Shown: positions 25,157 through 33,737 of the stretch, piece by piece | How positions within the stretch are numbered: position 1 is the first letter of the stretch | How the letters are laid out: every line of letters begins with the position of its first letter | NCBI RefSeq assembly: GCF_900142365.1 | Contig: NZ_FRAP01000018.1 | Location: 62,001-126,000 of the forward strand | Direction: 5' to 3' | Origin: Pseudonocardia thermophila | Lineage (GTDB): Bacteria; Actinomycetota; Actinomycetes; Mycobacteriales; Pseudonocardiaceae | DNA length: 64,000 nucleotides | The notes under the pieces: generated by a model | What the model was told of the DNA's origin: nothing | The model's database searches: none | What the model saw: only the letters and a program-made list of their open reading frames with translations | Made by a program: the position numbers and the translations under genes

Positions 25157-25594
25157 TCAGCTCCTCTGCTCCAACCCCGCCATCGCCTCCAACGCCGGCA
25201 GGGCATCCAGCACCGCTCGCACGTAGTGCGGCGGCAGCTCCCGCAGCAGCTCCTTGACCATCTCGGTCCGCGCGGCCCGGATGCGGTCGCACGTCTGCTG
25301 CCCCGCCGGGGTGGCCTCGACCAGCACGGCCCGCTGGTCACCGGGGTGCGGCAGGCGGCGGATGAGCCCGCGCTCGTCGAGCTTGGTGAGCATCCGGGAG
25401 AGCATCGTCGGGTTGACGCCCTCGGCCTCCGCGATCGCGGCGGGCTGCATGGGGCCCCGGAACCCGATCGTCGCGAGGATCGAGGCCTGGGTCGGGCTCA
25501 GCCCCTCGGCGACGGCGGACCCGTTGAGGGTCCGCGCGAGGCGCACGACGACGCGGCGCAGCCGAGCGGCCGCCTCGGCGTCGATCTCCTGCAT
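25157..25594 (-). CDS. MarR-family transcriptional regulator
   Basis: A 145-residue winged-helix protein. The core LSPTQASILATIGFRGPMQPAAIAEAEGVNPTMLSRMLTKLDERGLIRRLP and the wing HPGDQRAVLVEATPAG are typical MarR. GGAGAG precedes the ATG at 25594. It lies 44 bp downstream of an MFS efflux gene on the same strand. A near-perfect 18-bp palindrome in the promoter of that gene is its likely operator, so it probably represses the efflux operon and itself until a ligand binds. Confidence 0.87.
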   Translation of the reverse strand: MQEIDAEAAARLRRVVVRLARTLNGSAVAEGLSPTQASILATIGFRGPMQPAAIAEAEGVNPTMLSRMLTKLDERGLIRRLPHPGDQRAVLVEATPAGQQTCDRIRAARTEMVKELLRELPPHYVRAVLDALPALEAMAGLEQRS

Positions 25595-25638
25595 CACGCT
25601 CTCCACCCAGCACCCCTTGATCTGACCGGCGCTGGAGG

Positions 25639-27066
25639 CTACCAACCCTCGCGCCGGTCCGGGATGGTGAGGACCAGTGGAACGCAGGCCACCAGCAGCC
25701 CGGCGAGCACGACGAACGACCAGGCCACGACCTCCCCCGGCACGGCGCTCGCGGTGGTGAGCGCCGTGACCGTGCTGACCGCGGCGATCGCCCCGCAGTG
25801 GCGGAACATCCCGCGCAGGCCCGACACCGCCGCGACCTCGCCGCGCGCGAGGTGCATGATCGCGTTGTTGGCCGCCGGGGCGGACAGGCCCATGCCCAGG
25901 CCGGTGATCGCGGCCCCGATCGTCAGCCACATCTCCACCCCCGAGGCGACCGGCGCCGCGAGCATGAGCACACCGGCGACGACCACCGCGAACCCGCCGA
26001 TGATCAGCACCCGCTGCCCGGTCCGCCGGATCAACCACACCGCCAGCGAGGACGTGCCGATGGTGCCGACCGCGCGGGCCGTCAGCAGACCGCCCGAGGT
26101 CAGCGGATCGATCCCGTAGCGCAGCTGCGCGTACAGCGGCACGAGCGAGCCGAAGCCGATCACCGCGGCGCCGAACACGACGTTGACGACGTTCATGCGC
26201 CCGAACAGGTTCCCCACCACGAGCCGGGCCGGGACGACCGCGTCGGGCTCGCGGCGGATGTGCCACCAGAACACCGGCAGCGCGACCACGGCGACGCCGA
26301 GCCCGATGAGCGCGAGCGGGTCGGTCAGCGAGCCGTTGCCGAACCGCGCGGCCGCGGTCATCACCGCCAGGAGCAGCACGACCAGCACGGCGATCCCGAG
26401 CCAGTCGATCGTCTGCCGCCGCCCGGCCGGGCGCTTCTCGTGGATCAGCAGCGCGGCGGCGAGGCAGAGCACCAGGCCGGGCACGACGTTGACCATGAAG
26501 ATCCAGCGCCACCCGGCGAGGTGCACCAGCACCCCGCCCACCACCGGGCCGATCAGCGCGCCGATCGGGAAGATCGAGGTGAACATGCCGACGGCGCGGT
26601 CGCGCTGCGGCCCGAAGCTGTCGGAGACCAGACCGGTCGCCGTCGGCAGCATCGCCCCTCCGGCGAGCCCCTGCACGGCCCGCGCGGCCACCAGCAGGCC
26701 GATGTGGTCCGCCAGACCGCAGGCGGCCGAGGCGAGCGTGAACATCCCGACGCCGATGACGAACATCCGCTTGCGGCCGAACTGCTCGCACAGCCGCCCG
26801 CAGACGGGCATCGCGATGATCTGCCCCAGCGCGTAGAGGGTGATGGTCCAGCTGGTCCACGCCAGCGAGGCGCCGAGATCGGTGCCGATCGCCTGCAGCG
26901 CGGTCGAGACGGCCGTCTGGTCGATCGAGACCATGAGGAACCCGACCGACACGATCGCGAGGATCAGCCAGCGCCGGGGCGACGGAGGCGGGATGTCGGG
27001 CGGGGCGGGGGACCCGTGTTCGACGTCGACGCTGGCTCTGTCGGTACATCGCTCGGGCGCCGCCAC
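25639..27066 (-). CDS. MFS drug-efflux transporter, DHA2 (14-helix) family
   Basis: A 475-residue membrane protein with about 14 hydrophobic segments. Motif A is seen after helix 2 (GRLCEQFGRKRMF) and the antiporter motif C region is IGALIGPVVGGVLVHLAGWRWIFMVN, as in DHA2 proton antiporters. It probably exports hydrophobic compounds or toxic intermediates of the surrounding pathway. The GTG at 27066 has no ribosome site, but a TACAAT -10 ends 6 bp before it, indicating a leaderless mRNA. It forms an operon with the MarR gene. Confidence 0.88.
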   Translation of the reverse strand: MAAPERCTDRASVDVEHGSPAPPDIPPPSPRRWLILAIVSVGFLMVSIDQTAVSTALQAIGTDLGASLAWTSWTITLYALGQIIAMPVCGRLCEQFGRKRMFVIGVGMFTLASAACGLADHIGLLVAARAVQGLAGGAMLPTATGLVSDSFGPQRDRAVGMFTSIFPIGALIGPVVGGVLVHLAGWRWIFMVNVVPGLVLCLAAALLIHEKRPAGRRQTIDWLGIAVLVVLLLAVMTAAARFGNGSLTDPLALIGLGVAVVALPVFWWHIRREPDAVVPARLVVGNLFGRMNVVNVVFGAAVIGFGSLVPLYAQLRYGIDPLTSGGLLTARAVGTIGTSSLAVWLIRRTGQRVLIIGGFAVVVAGVLMLAAPVASGVEMWLTIGAAITGLGMGLSAPAANNAIMHLARGEVAAVSGLRGMFRHCGAIAAVSTVTALTTASAVPGEVVAWSFVVLAGLLVACVPLVLTIPDRREGW

Positions 27067-27072
27067 GCGCGA

Positions 27073-27102
27073 ATTGTATGCCTGCCGGCAAGCATTCTCG
27101 AA
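27073..27102 (-). promoter_or_regulatory. Leaderless promoter with an 18-bp MarR-type palindrome in its spacer
   Basis: On the minus strand TACAAT (27078-27073) is a 5/6 match to the -10 consensus and ends 6 bp before the GTG at 27066, placing the start at the initiation codon. A weak -35 (TTCGAG) lies at 27102-27097. The spacer is filled by ATGCCTGCCGGCAAGCAT (27078-27095), palindromic except for one pair. A repressor bound here would block polymerase. Confidence 0.65.
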
Positions 27103-27111
27103 ACCCGCAGG

Positions 27112-28281
27112 TCACCACCCCACCGGATCGACGTCCAGGTCGCCGCGCAGCACCCCGCGGGCGATCGTGCGCCGCTGGATCTCGTCGGTGCCCTCGAAGA
27201 TCCGCAGCACCCGCAGCTCGCGGTACCACCGCTCGATCGGCAGTTCGCGCGTGTACCCCATGCCGCCGTGGATCTGCAGCACCCGATCGACGACCGCGTT
27301 CGCCATCGCGGCCCCGCTGAGCTTGGCGATCGCCGAGGCGTACCGCGTGTCCGCACCGGTCCCGGCCAGCCACGCCGCGCGCAGCGTCAGCATCCGCACC
27401 GACTCCAGCTCGACCGCCGAGTCGGCGATCATCCACTGGATCGCCTGCCGGTCGGCCAGCGGCGCTCCCCAGGTCGTGCGGGTGTTGGCGTACTCCACCG
27501 CCATGCCGAGCAGCCGCTGCGCCGCACCGATGGCCCGGCACGGCACGAGCCAGCGGCCCTGGCCGATCCACCGCATGGCCAGCTCGAATCCGCGGCCCAC
27601 CTCGCCGAGGACGTGCTCGTCGCCGACCCGCACGCCGTCGAACCGCAGCGTCGCGGCCTCCCACGAGCTCATCATCGGGATCGGCGTGGAGGTCCATCCG
27701 CGGTCGCGGTCGACGAGGAAACAGGTGACCCCGCTCGACGTCGACGTGCGCGGCCCGGTCACCGCGAACACCATCGCGAAGTCCGCGTCCGCCCCGCGGG
27801 AGATGAACGTCTTCTCCCCGTCGATCACCCACCCGCCGTCGACCCGCCGGGCGGTGGTGCGCAGCCCGGACAGGTCCGACCCGGCACCCGGCTCGGTGAG
27901 CGCGAAGCACGACACGCGCTCCCCGGACAGGGTCGGCCGCAGGTAGGTGTCGATCTGGTCACCGGTGGCGGCGAACAGGATGTTGTCCGCCGAGCCGCCG
28001 AACGTGAACGGCACGAACGTGCGGCACAGCTCGATCCGCACCAGGGCCTGCGCGACGGGGTCGAGGCCGGCCCCGCCGTACTCCGGCGGGGTGCCCACGC
28101 CCCACAGCCCGGACCGCCGCGCGCGTTCGCGCAGGTCGGCCAGCTCGTCCCGGGTGAGCTGGCGCTCCCCCGCCCGTTCCCGGCGCAGCAGCTCGGGCTC
28201 CAGCGGGATCAGCTCCCGGGTGACGAAGTCGCGGACGGTCCGGGCGATGGCGCGGTGCTCGTCGTCGAGGACCAGGTCCAC
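27112..28281 (-). CDS. Acyl-CoA dehydrogenase
   Basis: A 389-residue FAD acyl-CoA dehydrogenase. It contains CFALTEPGAGSDLSGLRTTA (flavin/substrate loop), the mid-domain strand WVIDGEKTFISRG, LQIHGGMGYTRELP and RIFEGTDEIQRR, whose Glu is at the usual position of the catalytic base of most family members. It should introduce a 2,3 double bond in a CoA-activated substrate. The GTG at 28281 lies 3 bp after the stop of the upstream SDR, so it is translationally coupled. It is the last gene of the long minus-strand transporter operon that starts at 34681. Confidence 0.92.
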   Translation of the reverse strand: MDLVLDDEHRAIARTVRDFVTRELIPLEPELLRRERAGERQLTRDELADLRERARRSGLWGVGTPPEYGGAGLDPVAQALVRIELCRTFVPFTFGGSADNILFAATGDQIDTYLRPTLSGERVSCFALTEPGAGSDLSGLRTTARRVDGGWVIDGEKTFISRGADADFAMVFAVTGPRTSTSSGVTCFLVDRDRGWTSTPIPMMSSWEAATLRFDGVRVGDEHVLGEVGRGFELAMRWIGQGRWLVPCRAIGAAQRLLGMAVEYANTRTTWGAPLADRQAIQWMIADSAVELESVRMLTLRAAWLAGTGADTRYASAIAKLSGAAMANAVVDRVLQIHGGMGYTRELPIERWYRELRVLRIFEGTDEIQRRTIARGVLRGDLDVDPVGW

Positions 28282-28284
28282 GGC

Positions 28285-29184
28285 TCAGCCGGGCTTGCGG
28301 GTGTGGTCCTGCAGGTGCTCGGTCCAGCCGGCGAAGTCGGCGGCCAGCTGCTCGGCGCTCCACCCGCCGTCGCGGTGGGTCACGAACGCCTCGGTGGGGT
28401 GCGCCCACACCGACAGCCGGTCGCCGCCGAAGCCGATGTACTGGCCGGTGATCCCGGCGGCCGCCGCCGAGCTGAGGAACACCACCAGCGGGACGACGTC
28501 CTCGACGGTGCCCGTGCCCTGACGGCGCAGGTGCTCGGGAACCGGGGCGCCGGCCTCCACCTGCGCGACGACCTCGGTGAGCGCGGGGATCGTCGCGGCC
28601 ATGCGGGTCAGCGCCTTGGGTACCACGGCGTTGACGGTGATGCCGTACTTGGCCAGCTCCACCGACCACACCCGGACCAGCGCGATGATCGCCGCCTTGG
28701 ACGCGGCGTAGGCGGTCTGGCCGAACGCGCCCAGCTGCCCGGCGGGCGACCCGACGAGGATCAGCCGGCCACCCTCACCCTGCTCGCGGAACCTGCGGGC
28801 CGCGGCCCGCCCGCAGGTGAACGTCCCGCGCAGGTGGCTGTCGACCACCACGTCGAAGTCCTCGTCGGACATCTTGAGCAGCGTGCGGTCGCGCAGCGCC
28901 CCGGCGTTGGTGCACATGACGTCGAGCCGGCCGAACTCAGCCACCGCGCGCTCGACGAGTTCCTCGGCGGCCGCCGTCGGGCCGACCGCGGCGACGTGCG
29001 CCACGGCCTGCCCGCCGGCCCCGCGGATGGCCTCGACCGCCTCGGTCGCGACCGCCTCGTCGAGATCGTTGACCACGACGGCCGCGCCGGCCTTCGCCAG
29101 TCCCTCGGCGTAGGCACGGCCGAGGCCGCGACCGGCGCCCGTCACGACGGCCACCCGCCCGGTCAGATCGATCCTGTCGTCCAT
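28285..29184 (-). CDS. SDR oxidoreductase (HSD17B4-like)
   Basis: A 299-residue SDR. The NAD motif is VTGAGRGLGRAYAEGLAKAGA, then CTNAGALRD, and the catalytic residues fall in LVGSPAGQLGAFGQTAYAASKAA (Ser, Tyr, Lys). The N-terminal layout resembles peroxisomal 3-hydroxyacyl-CoA dehydrogenase (HSD17B4) relatives used in steroid and branched acyl-CoA oxidation. About 50 extra C-terminal residues (HRDGGWSAEQLAADFAGWTEHL) extend past the usual end. It lies between receptor 3 (7-bp gap) and the acyl-CoA dehydrogenase. It probably oxidises a 3-hydroxyacyl-CoA. Confidence 0.88.
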   Translation of the reverse strand: MDDRIDLTGRVAVVTGAGRGLGRAYAEGLAKAGAAVVVNDLDEAVATEAVEAIRGAGGQAVAHVAAVGPTAAAEELVERAVAEFGRLDVMCTNAGALRDRTLLKMSDEDFDVVVDSHLRGTFTCGRAAARRFREQGEGGRLILVGSPAGQLGAFGQTAYAASKAAIIALVRVWSVELAKYGITVNAVVPKALTRMAATIPALTEVVAQVEAGAPVPEHLRRQGTGTVEDVVPLVVFLSSAAAAGITGQYIGFGGDRLSVWAHPTEAFVTHRDGGWSAEQLAADFAGWTEHLQDHTRKPG

Positions 29185-29191
29185 TCGAGCC

Positions 29192-30724
29192 TCATCTGCT
29201 GATCTTGATCTTGGTGAAGTCGTAGTCGCCGTACCGCGGGACCTCGAAGCCGGTGACGCCGTCGCGGAACGCGGCCACCCACTGCACCGCGCACACGGGG
29301 ATGACCGGCGGGCCGGCGTCGAACACCTTCTGGAAGATCTCCCGGGTGTAGGCGGCCCGCTCGTTCTCGTCGCTGCTGGCCCGCGACTTGCTGAGCAGCT
29401 CGGCGATCCCGGGCTCGGAGAACCCGCCGGGGTTGTACGTGCCGCCCGGGCTGTAGAAGTCGACCACGAACTGGCTCGGGTCCGGCCGCCCGGCCTGCAC
29501 CAGCGCGACCGTGGCGACGAAGTTCCCCGACCGGCGGGCCTCGATCATCTGCGTGAACTCCAGCGGCCGCACGGTCACGTTGATCCCGGCCTCGCGCAGC
29601 TGCGCCTGCAGCGCCTGCGACAGGTTCTGGTAGGTCGTGTTCGGCCCGTGGACGATGTCGAACGAGATCCCGTTCGGGTGGCCGGCCTCGGCGAGCAGGC
29701 TCTTCGCCTTCTCCGGGTCGTAGTACGGGGTGACGTCGCTCATCTCGGGCACGTGCGGCCAGAAACCCTCGGCGAACGGCTGCACCGTCGGGGTGCACCC
29801 GCCGTCGAAGAGGGAGTCCGCGATCGCCTTGCGGTCGATGGCGTGCATGATCGCCTTGCGCACCCGCGGATCGGCCAGCTCCGGCCTGGAGGTGTTGAGC
29901 AGCATCCCGTTGAACGTGCTGTTCGGGCCCTGCACGACGGTGAGCCCGTTGGCCTTCGCCTCGCGGACCTGCCCGGCGTTGATCGTGGTGCCGTCGACCT
30001 CGCCGGAGACGACGGCGCGCAGCCGGGTCGGCTCGTCGGAGAAGGCGATCATCTCGATGCCGGCGATCGTGGTGGCCTCGTTGTTCCAGTAGTCGTCGAA
30101 GCGGGTGAACGTGACCCGCCCCTGCTCCAGCGACTGGAGCTTGAACGCGCCGGTGCCCACCGGCTTGGTGCCCAGGTTCGGATCGTCGATCGCCTTCGGC
30201 GACACCACGATCCCGGCTTCACCGGCCAACACGTTGATCATGTAGCCGGACGGTTCGCTGAACGTGATCCGCAGCGACATCGGACCGGTCGCCTCGACCT
30301 TCTCGACCGTCCGCAGCGCCGACGCCTGCGCACCGCGCGCCCGCAGCGCCTCCAGGGAGGCCACGGCGGCCGCCGCGTCGAGCTTCTCGCCGTCGTGGAA
30401 GGTCACGCCCTCGCGCAGCTCGAGATCCAGCACGGTGTTGTCCGCCGAGAAGCTCCACCCCGTCGCCAGACCGGGCTTGAGCTGCCCGTCCGGGGTGCGC
30501 TCGATCAGGCTCTCGTAGACGACGTCGAGGAAGACCGGGTCCAGCGGCGCGGACTGCCGCGGATCGAACGAGGTCGGGTTGCCCGGCACCGCGTACCGGA
30601 AGACCGCGTTCGGGTCGTACTCGCCGGCGGCACCCGCCGGCTCCTCCCCGCCGCCACCGCAGCCGGTGAGGACGAGCGCCGCCGCCGCGAGCGCGGCGGA
30701 CCACCGCAGCGCCGCGCGCCTCAC
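29192..30724 (-). CDS. ABC transporter substrate-binding lipoprotein, family 5 (receptor 3)
   Basis: A 510-residue lipoprotein; lipobox ALVLTGCGG; LIERTPDGQLKPGLATGWSFS, LREGVTFHDGEKLDAAAAV and LAGEAGIVVSPKAI as in receptors 1 and 2. The GTG at 30724 is chosen because AGGAG lies 7 bp before it and a signal peptide follows directly; a longer in-frame start exists. It follows the ATPase gene after 106 bp on the same strand and is therefore the receptor physically linked to the transporter core. Confidence 0.9.
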   Translation of the reverse strand: MRRAALRWSAALAAAALVLTGCGGGGEEPAGAAGEYDPNAVFRYAVPGNPTSFDPRQSAPLDPVFLDVVYESLIERTPDGQLKPGLATGWSFSADNTVLDLELREGVTFHDGEKLDAAAAVASLEALRARGAQASALRTVEKVEATGPMSLRITFSEPSGYMINVLAGEAGIVVSPKAIDDPNLGTKPVGTGAFKLQSLEQGRVTFTRFDDYWNNEATTIAGIEMIAFSDEPTRLRAVVSGEVDGTTINAGQVREAKANGLTVVQGPNSTFNGMLLNTSRPELADPRVRKAIMHAIDRKAIADSLFDGGCTPTVQPFAEGFWPHVPEMSDVTPYYDPEKAKSLLAEAGHPNGISFDIVHGPNTTYQNLSQALQAQLREAGINVTVRPLEFTQMIEARRSGNFVATVALVQAGRPDPSQFVVDFYSPGGTYNPGGFSEPGIAELLSKSRASSDENERAAYTREIFQKVFDAGPPVIPVCAVQWVAAFRDGVTGFEVPRYGDYDFTKIKISR

Positions 30725-30830
30725 GGCCGGCTCCTGGCTACCTGCGGACGGGGAATCGGGCACAGCACTGCTTCGCGGCTTTCCACGTGACCTCCACTGG
30801 TCAGCTCGGGCGGGGGACGCGAGAGGGGTG

Positions 30831-31874
30831 TCAGGGGGTGGCCGGGGCCGGCAGGGCGGCCGGCCCGGCGAGCTTCTTGTGCGGGCTGCCCGCGGCGGAG
30901 TGGCGCAGGCAGGCGACGTGCCGGTCGCCACCGACCGGCACGAGCGGCGGATCGGTGGTCGCGCACTCGGGCACCGCGATCGGGCAGCGGGTGCGGAACC
31001 GGCAGCCGGACGGCGGGGACGCCGGGTCGGGGAGGTCGCCGCGCAGCTCGACGCGTTGCCGGGCCCGCTGCACCTCGGGGTTGGGGACCGGCACCGCGGA
31101 CAGCAGCGCCTGCGTGTAGGGGTGCAGGGGGTGCTCGGCGATCGCGGCGGCGGGCCCCTCCTCCACGACCCGCCCGACGTACATCACCGCGATGCGGTGC
31201 GACAGGTGGCGCACGGTGGCGAAGTCGTGCGAGACCAGCACCACGGCCTGGCCGCTGTCCTCCTGGATGTCCAGCAGCAGGTTGAGGATCTCCGAGCGGG
31301 TCGACAGGTCCAGTGCGGACGTGGGCTCGTCGGCGATGAGGACCTCCGGCTCCAGCGCGAGCGCGCGAGCGATGCACACCCGCTGGCGCTGCCCGCCGGA
31401 CAGCTCGTCCGGGTAGCGCTCGACGTACGCCGGGTCGAGCGTCACGCGTTCCAGCAGGTGCGCGGCGGCCTCGTCCATCTCGCCGCGCGTGATCCGCTTG
31501 TGGATCAGCAGCGGCTCGGCCACCGCGTGCCCGACGGTCTTCGTGGGGTCCAGTGCACCGTAGGGGTCCTGGAAGATGAACTGCAGCCGGGCCCGCAGCG
31601 CGACGAGATCGCTCCCGCGCACCCGGGTGACGTCCTGCCCACCGACCTCGATCGTGCCGCCGTCCGGTTCGATCAGCCGGGCCATCAGCTGACCGACAGT
31701 GGTCTTGCCCGATCCCGACTCGCCGACCAGCCCAAGGGTCGTGCCCGACGCGACCTCCAGGTCCACGCCGTCGACGGCGCGCACCGCGCGCAGGGTCCGA
31801 CCGAAGATCGACCGGGTGAGCGGGAACGTCTTGGTCAAGTTGCGGACGCGGACCGCGGCCTCGCGTTCAGCCAC
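30831..31874 (-). CDS. Oligopeptide-type ABC transporter ATP-binding protein (OppF/DppF-like)
   Basis: A 347-residue ATPase: Walker A GESGSGKTT, Q-loop FIFQDPYGALDP, signature LSGGQRQRV, Walker B VLIADEPTSALD, switch His in LVSHDFATVRH. The C-terminal cysteine-containing tail (SGCRFRTRCPIAVPECA) is typical of the Opp/Dpp family. The GTG at 31874 overlaps the stop of the OppD-like gene. It energises import through the two permeases encoded upstream. Confidence 0.93.
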   Translation of the reverse strand: MAEREAAVRVRNLTKTFPLTRSIFGRTLRAVRAVDGVDLEVASGTTLGLVGESGSGKTTVGQLMARLIEPDGGTIEVGGQDVTRVRGSDLVALRARLQFIFQDPYGALDPTKTVGHAVAEPLLIHKRITRGEMDEAAAHLLERVTLDPAYVERYPDELSGGQRQRVCIARALALEPEVLIADEPTSALDLSTRSEILNLLLDIQEDSGQAVVLVSHDFATVRHLSHRIAVMYVGRVVEEGPAAAIAEHPLHPYTQALLSAVPVPNPEVQRARQRVELRGDLPDPASPPSGCRFRTRCPIAVPECATTDPPLVPVGGDRHVACLRHSAAGSPHKKLAGPAALPAPATP

Positions 31875-32865
31875 GCGGCACTCCCTCCACCGTCAGCGCC
31901 CCGCTGGCGACCCGTCCGCAGCGGCTGCGGTGCGCGCCGGCGAGCACGCTGTCGGGCTGGGGGCGGCCGCACACCTCGGGTCGGTTGTGGACGCACCGCG
32001 GCTGGAACCGGCAACCGGCCGGGAACCGGCCCGCGGGCGGCACCCGGCCCGGGATCACCGCCAGCCGGGTGCGCGGGCTGCCCGACTGCGGCACGGAGGC
32101 GAGCAGCGCGCTCGAATACGGGTGGCCGGGGCTGTAGAACAGCTCGTCGATGCTCGCGCGCTCGACGACGTGCCCGGCGTACATCACCACGACGTCGTCG
32201 CAGAAGTCGGCGACGACGCCCAGGTCGTGGGTCACCAGCAGCACGGCGAGGTCCAGGTCGCGCTGCAGGTCGCGCAGCAGCCCGAGGATCTCTGCCTGGA
32301 TGGTGACGTCCAGCGCGGTCGTCGGCTCGTCGGCGATCACCAGCTTCGGGTCGCACGCGATCGCCGCCGCGATCATCACCCGCTGCTGCATGCCGCCGGA
32401 CAGCTCGTGCGGGTAGGAGCGCACGCGCTGGGCCGCGTTCGGGATGCCGACGCGGTCGAGCAGCTCCTCGGCGCGGCGCAGCGCCACCGAGCGGCGCTCC
32501 CCCAGGTGCAGCAGGCGCGCCTCGGCGATCTGGTCGCCGACCGTCATCGTCGGGTCCAGACTGCTCATCGGCTCCTGGAACACCACGCCGACCGGTCCGC
32601 CGCGCACGGCCCGCAGCTCGCGCGGGCTGCACGTGAGCAGATCCGTGCCGTCGAAGACGATCCGGCCGCCGGCGATCGTCAGGCCCGGCGGCAGGAGCCG
32701 CAGGATCGCCATCGAGGTCAGCGTCTTCCCGCAGCCGGACTCGCCGATCAGCGCCAGCGAGCGACCCCGACCCACCTCGAAGCTCACGTCCTGCACGAGG
32801 CCCGGCTGGGCGGGCAGGTCGATCGTCAGCCCCTCGACGGAGAGCAGCGGGCTGTTCCCGGTCAT
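31867..32865 (-). CDS. Oligopeptide-type ABC transporter ATP-binding protein (OppD/DppD-like)
   Basis: A 332-residue ATPase: Walker A GESGCGKTL, VVFQEPMSSLDPTMTVG, signature LSGGMQQRV, Walker B LVIADEPTTALD, LVTHDLGVVADF, and the family C-terminus FPAGCRFQPRC. The ATG at 32865 overlaps the permease stop (ATGA). It is the second ATPase of the heterodimer. The gene order permease-permease-ATPase-ATPase-receptor matches dpp/opp operons. Confidence 0.93.
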   Translation of the reverse strand: MTGNSPLLSVEGLTIDLPAQPGLVQDVSFEVGRGRSLALIGESGCGKTLTSMAILRLLPPGLTIAGGRIVFDGTDLLTCSPRELRAVRGGPVGVVFQEPMSSLDPTMTVGDQIAEARLLHLGERRSVALRRAEELLDRVGIPNAAQRVRSYPHELSGGMQQRVMIAAAIACDPKLVIADEPTTALDVTIQAEILGLLRDLQRDLDLAVLLVTHDLGVVADFCDDVVVMYAGHVVERASIDELFYSPGHPYSSALLASVPQSGSPRTRLAVIPGRVPPAGRFPAGCRFQPRCVHNRPEVCGRPQPDSVLAGAHRSRCGRVASGALTVEGVPRG

Positions 32866-33737
32866 GTGCGCCTCCGCAGGCCCACCGCGTCGCGGATCGC
32901 GTCGCCGATGGTGTTGAACGCCAGGACGGTCAGCACCATCGCGATCCCCGGCGGGACGACCGCGTACGGCGCGTCGAACTGGTTGGCGTAGGCCGCCTTG
33001 AGCATCGAGCCCCAGCTGGCGTCCGGAGGCTGCACGCCCAGGCCGAGGAAGCTCAGGCTCGCCTCGACCAGCAGCGCGACGCCCATCAGGATCGTCGTCT
33101 GCACCAAGAGCGGTGCGGCGATGTTGGGCAGCACGTGCACCCACAGCGTCCGCCGCCGGGAGGAACCCACGGCGTCGGCCGCGCGGATGAACGTCTCCTC
33201 GGTGACCGCCAGCGCCGCGCCGCGCACCACCCGGAAGATCGCCGGCGAGAAGATGATGCCCACCGCGATCATCGTCGTGACCAGGCCGGGACCGAGCACC
33301 GCGACGATGGCGAGCGCCCCCACCAGCGCGGGGAGCGCGAGCACGGTGTCGGCGAGCCGCCCGGTGATCGCGTCGACCCAGCCGCCGCGCACCGCCGCCC
33401 ACAGGCCCAGCGGGAGCCCGATCGCCACCGCGATGCCGACGGAGATCGCCGGGGCGCTGATCGTGACCGCGGCGGCGTTGATGATGCGGCTGGCGACGTC
33501 GCGGCCGAAGTCGTCGGTGCCGAACCAGTGCTCGAGGCTGGGCCCGGCGAACCGGTTGCCGAGGTCCTGCACGTCCGGGTCGTGCGGGGCGATCCAGCGC
33601 CCGCCGATCGCCAGCACGACGAGCAGCAGGACGTAGCCGATCGAGACCGCGGCGGCCGGCTTGCGGAGGACCTCGCGCAGCACGCGGGTGCGGCTGCGCC
33701 GCGCCGGGGCCGTCTCCTGCTGGACCGCGGCGGTCAT
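32862..33737 (-). CDS. Dipeptide-type ABC transporter permease (DppC-like)
   Basis: A 291-residue permease with about six helices, an N-terminal OppC-N segment (IGGRWIAPHDPDVQDLGNRFAGPS) and GTDDFGRDVASRI, both diagnostic for DppC. The EAA-like cytoplasmic loop is EETFIRAADAVGSSRRRTLWVHVLPN. The ATG at 33737 overlaps the DppB-like stop. It forms the channel with the preceding permease. Confidence 0.93.
   Translation of the reverse strand: MTAAVQQETAPARRSRTRVLREVLRKPAAAVSIGYVLLLVVLAIGGRWIAPHDPDVQDLGNRFAGPSLEHWFGTDDFGRDVASRIINAAAVTISAPAISVGIAVAIGLPLGLWAAVRGGWVDAITGRLADTVLALPALVGALAIVAVLGPGLVTTMIAVGIIFSPAIFRVVRGAALAVTEETFIRAADAVGSSRRRTLWVHVLPNIAAPLLVQTTILMGVALLVEASLSFLGLGVQPPDASWGSMLKAAYANQFDAPYAVVPPGIAMVLTVLAFNTIGDAIRDAVGLRRRT

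Noticed and set aside
25157..27910. Apparent 917-residue protein ending in the MarR sequence
   Set aside because: Only the last 145 residues show homology; the rest is the wrong frame of the MFS and dehydrogenase genes. The MarR ATG with its ribosome site marks the true start.
25798..29202. Long plus-strand open frame over the MFS, acyl-CoA dehydrogenase and SDR genes
   Set aside because: Shadow frame with biased composition spanning three real genes and their boundaries.
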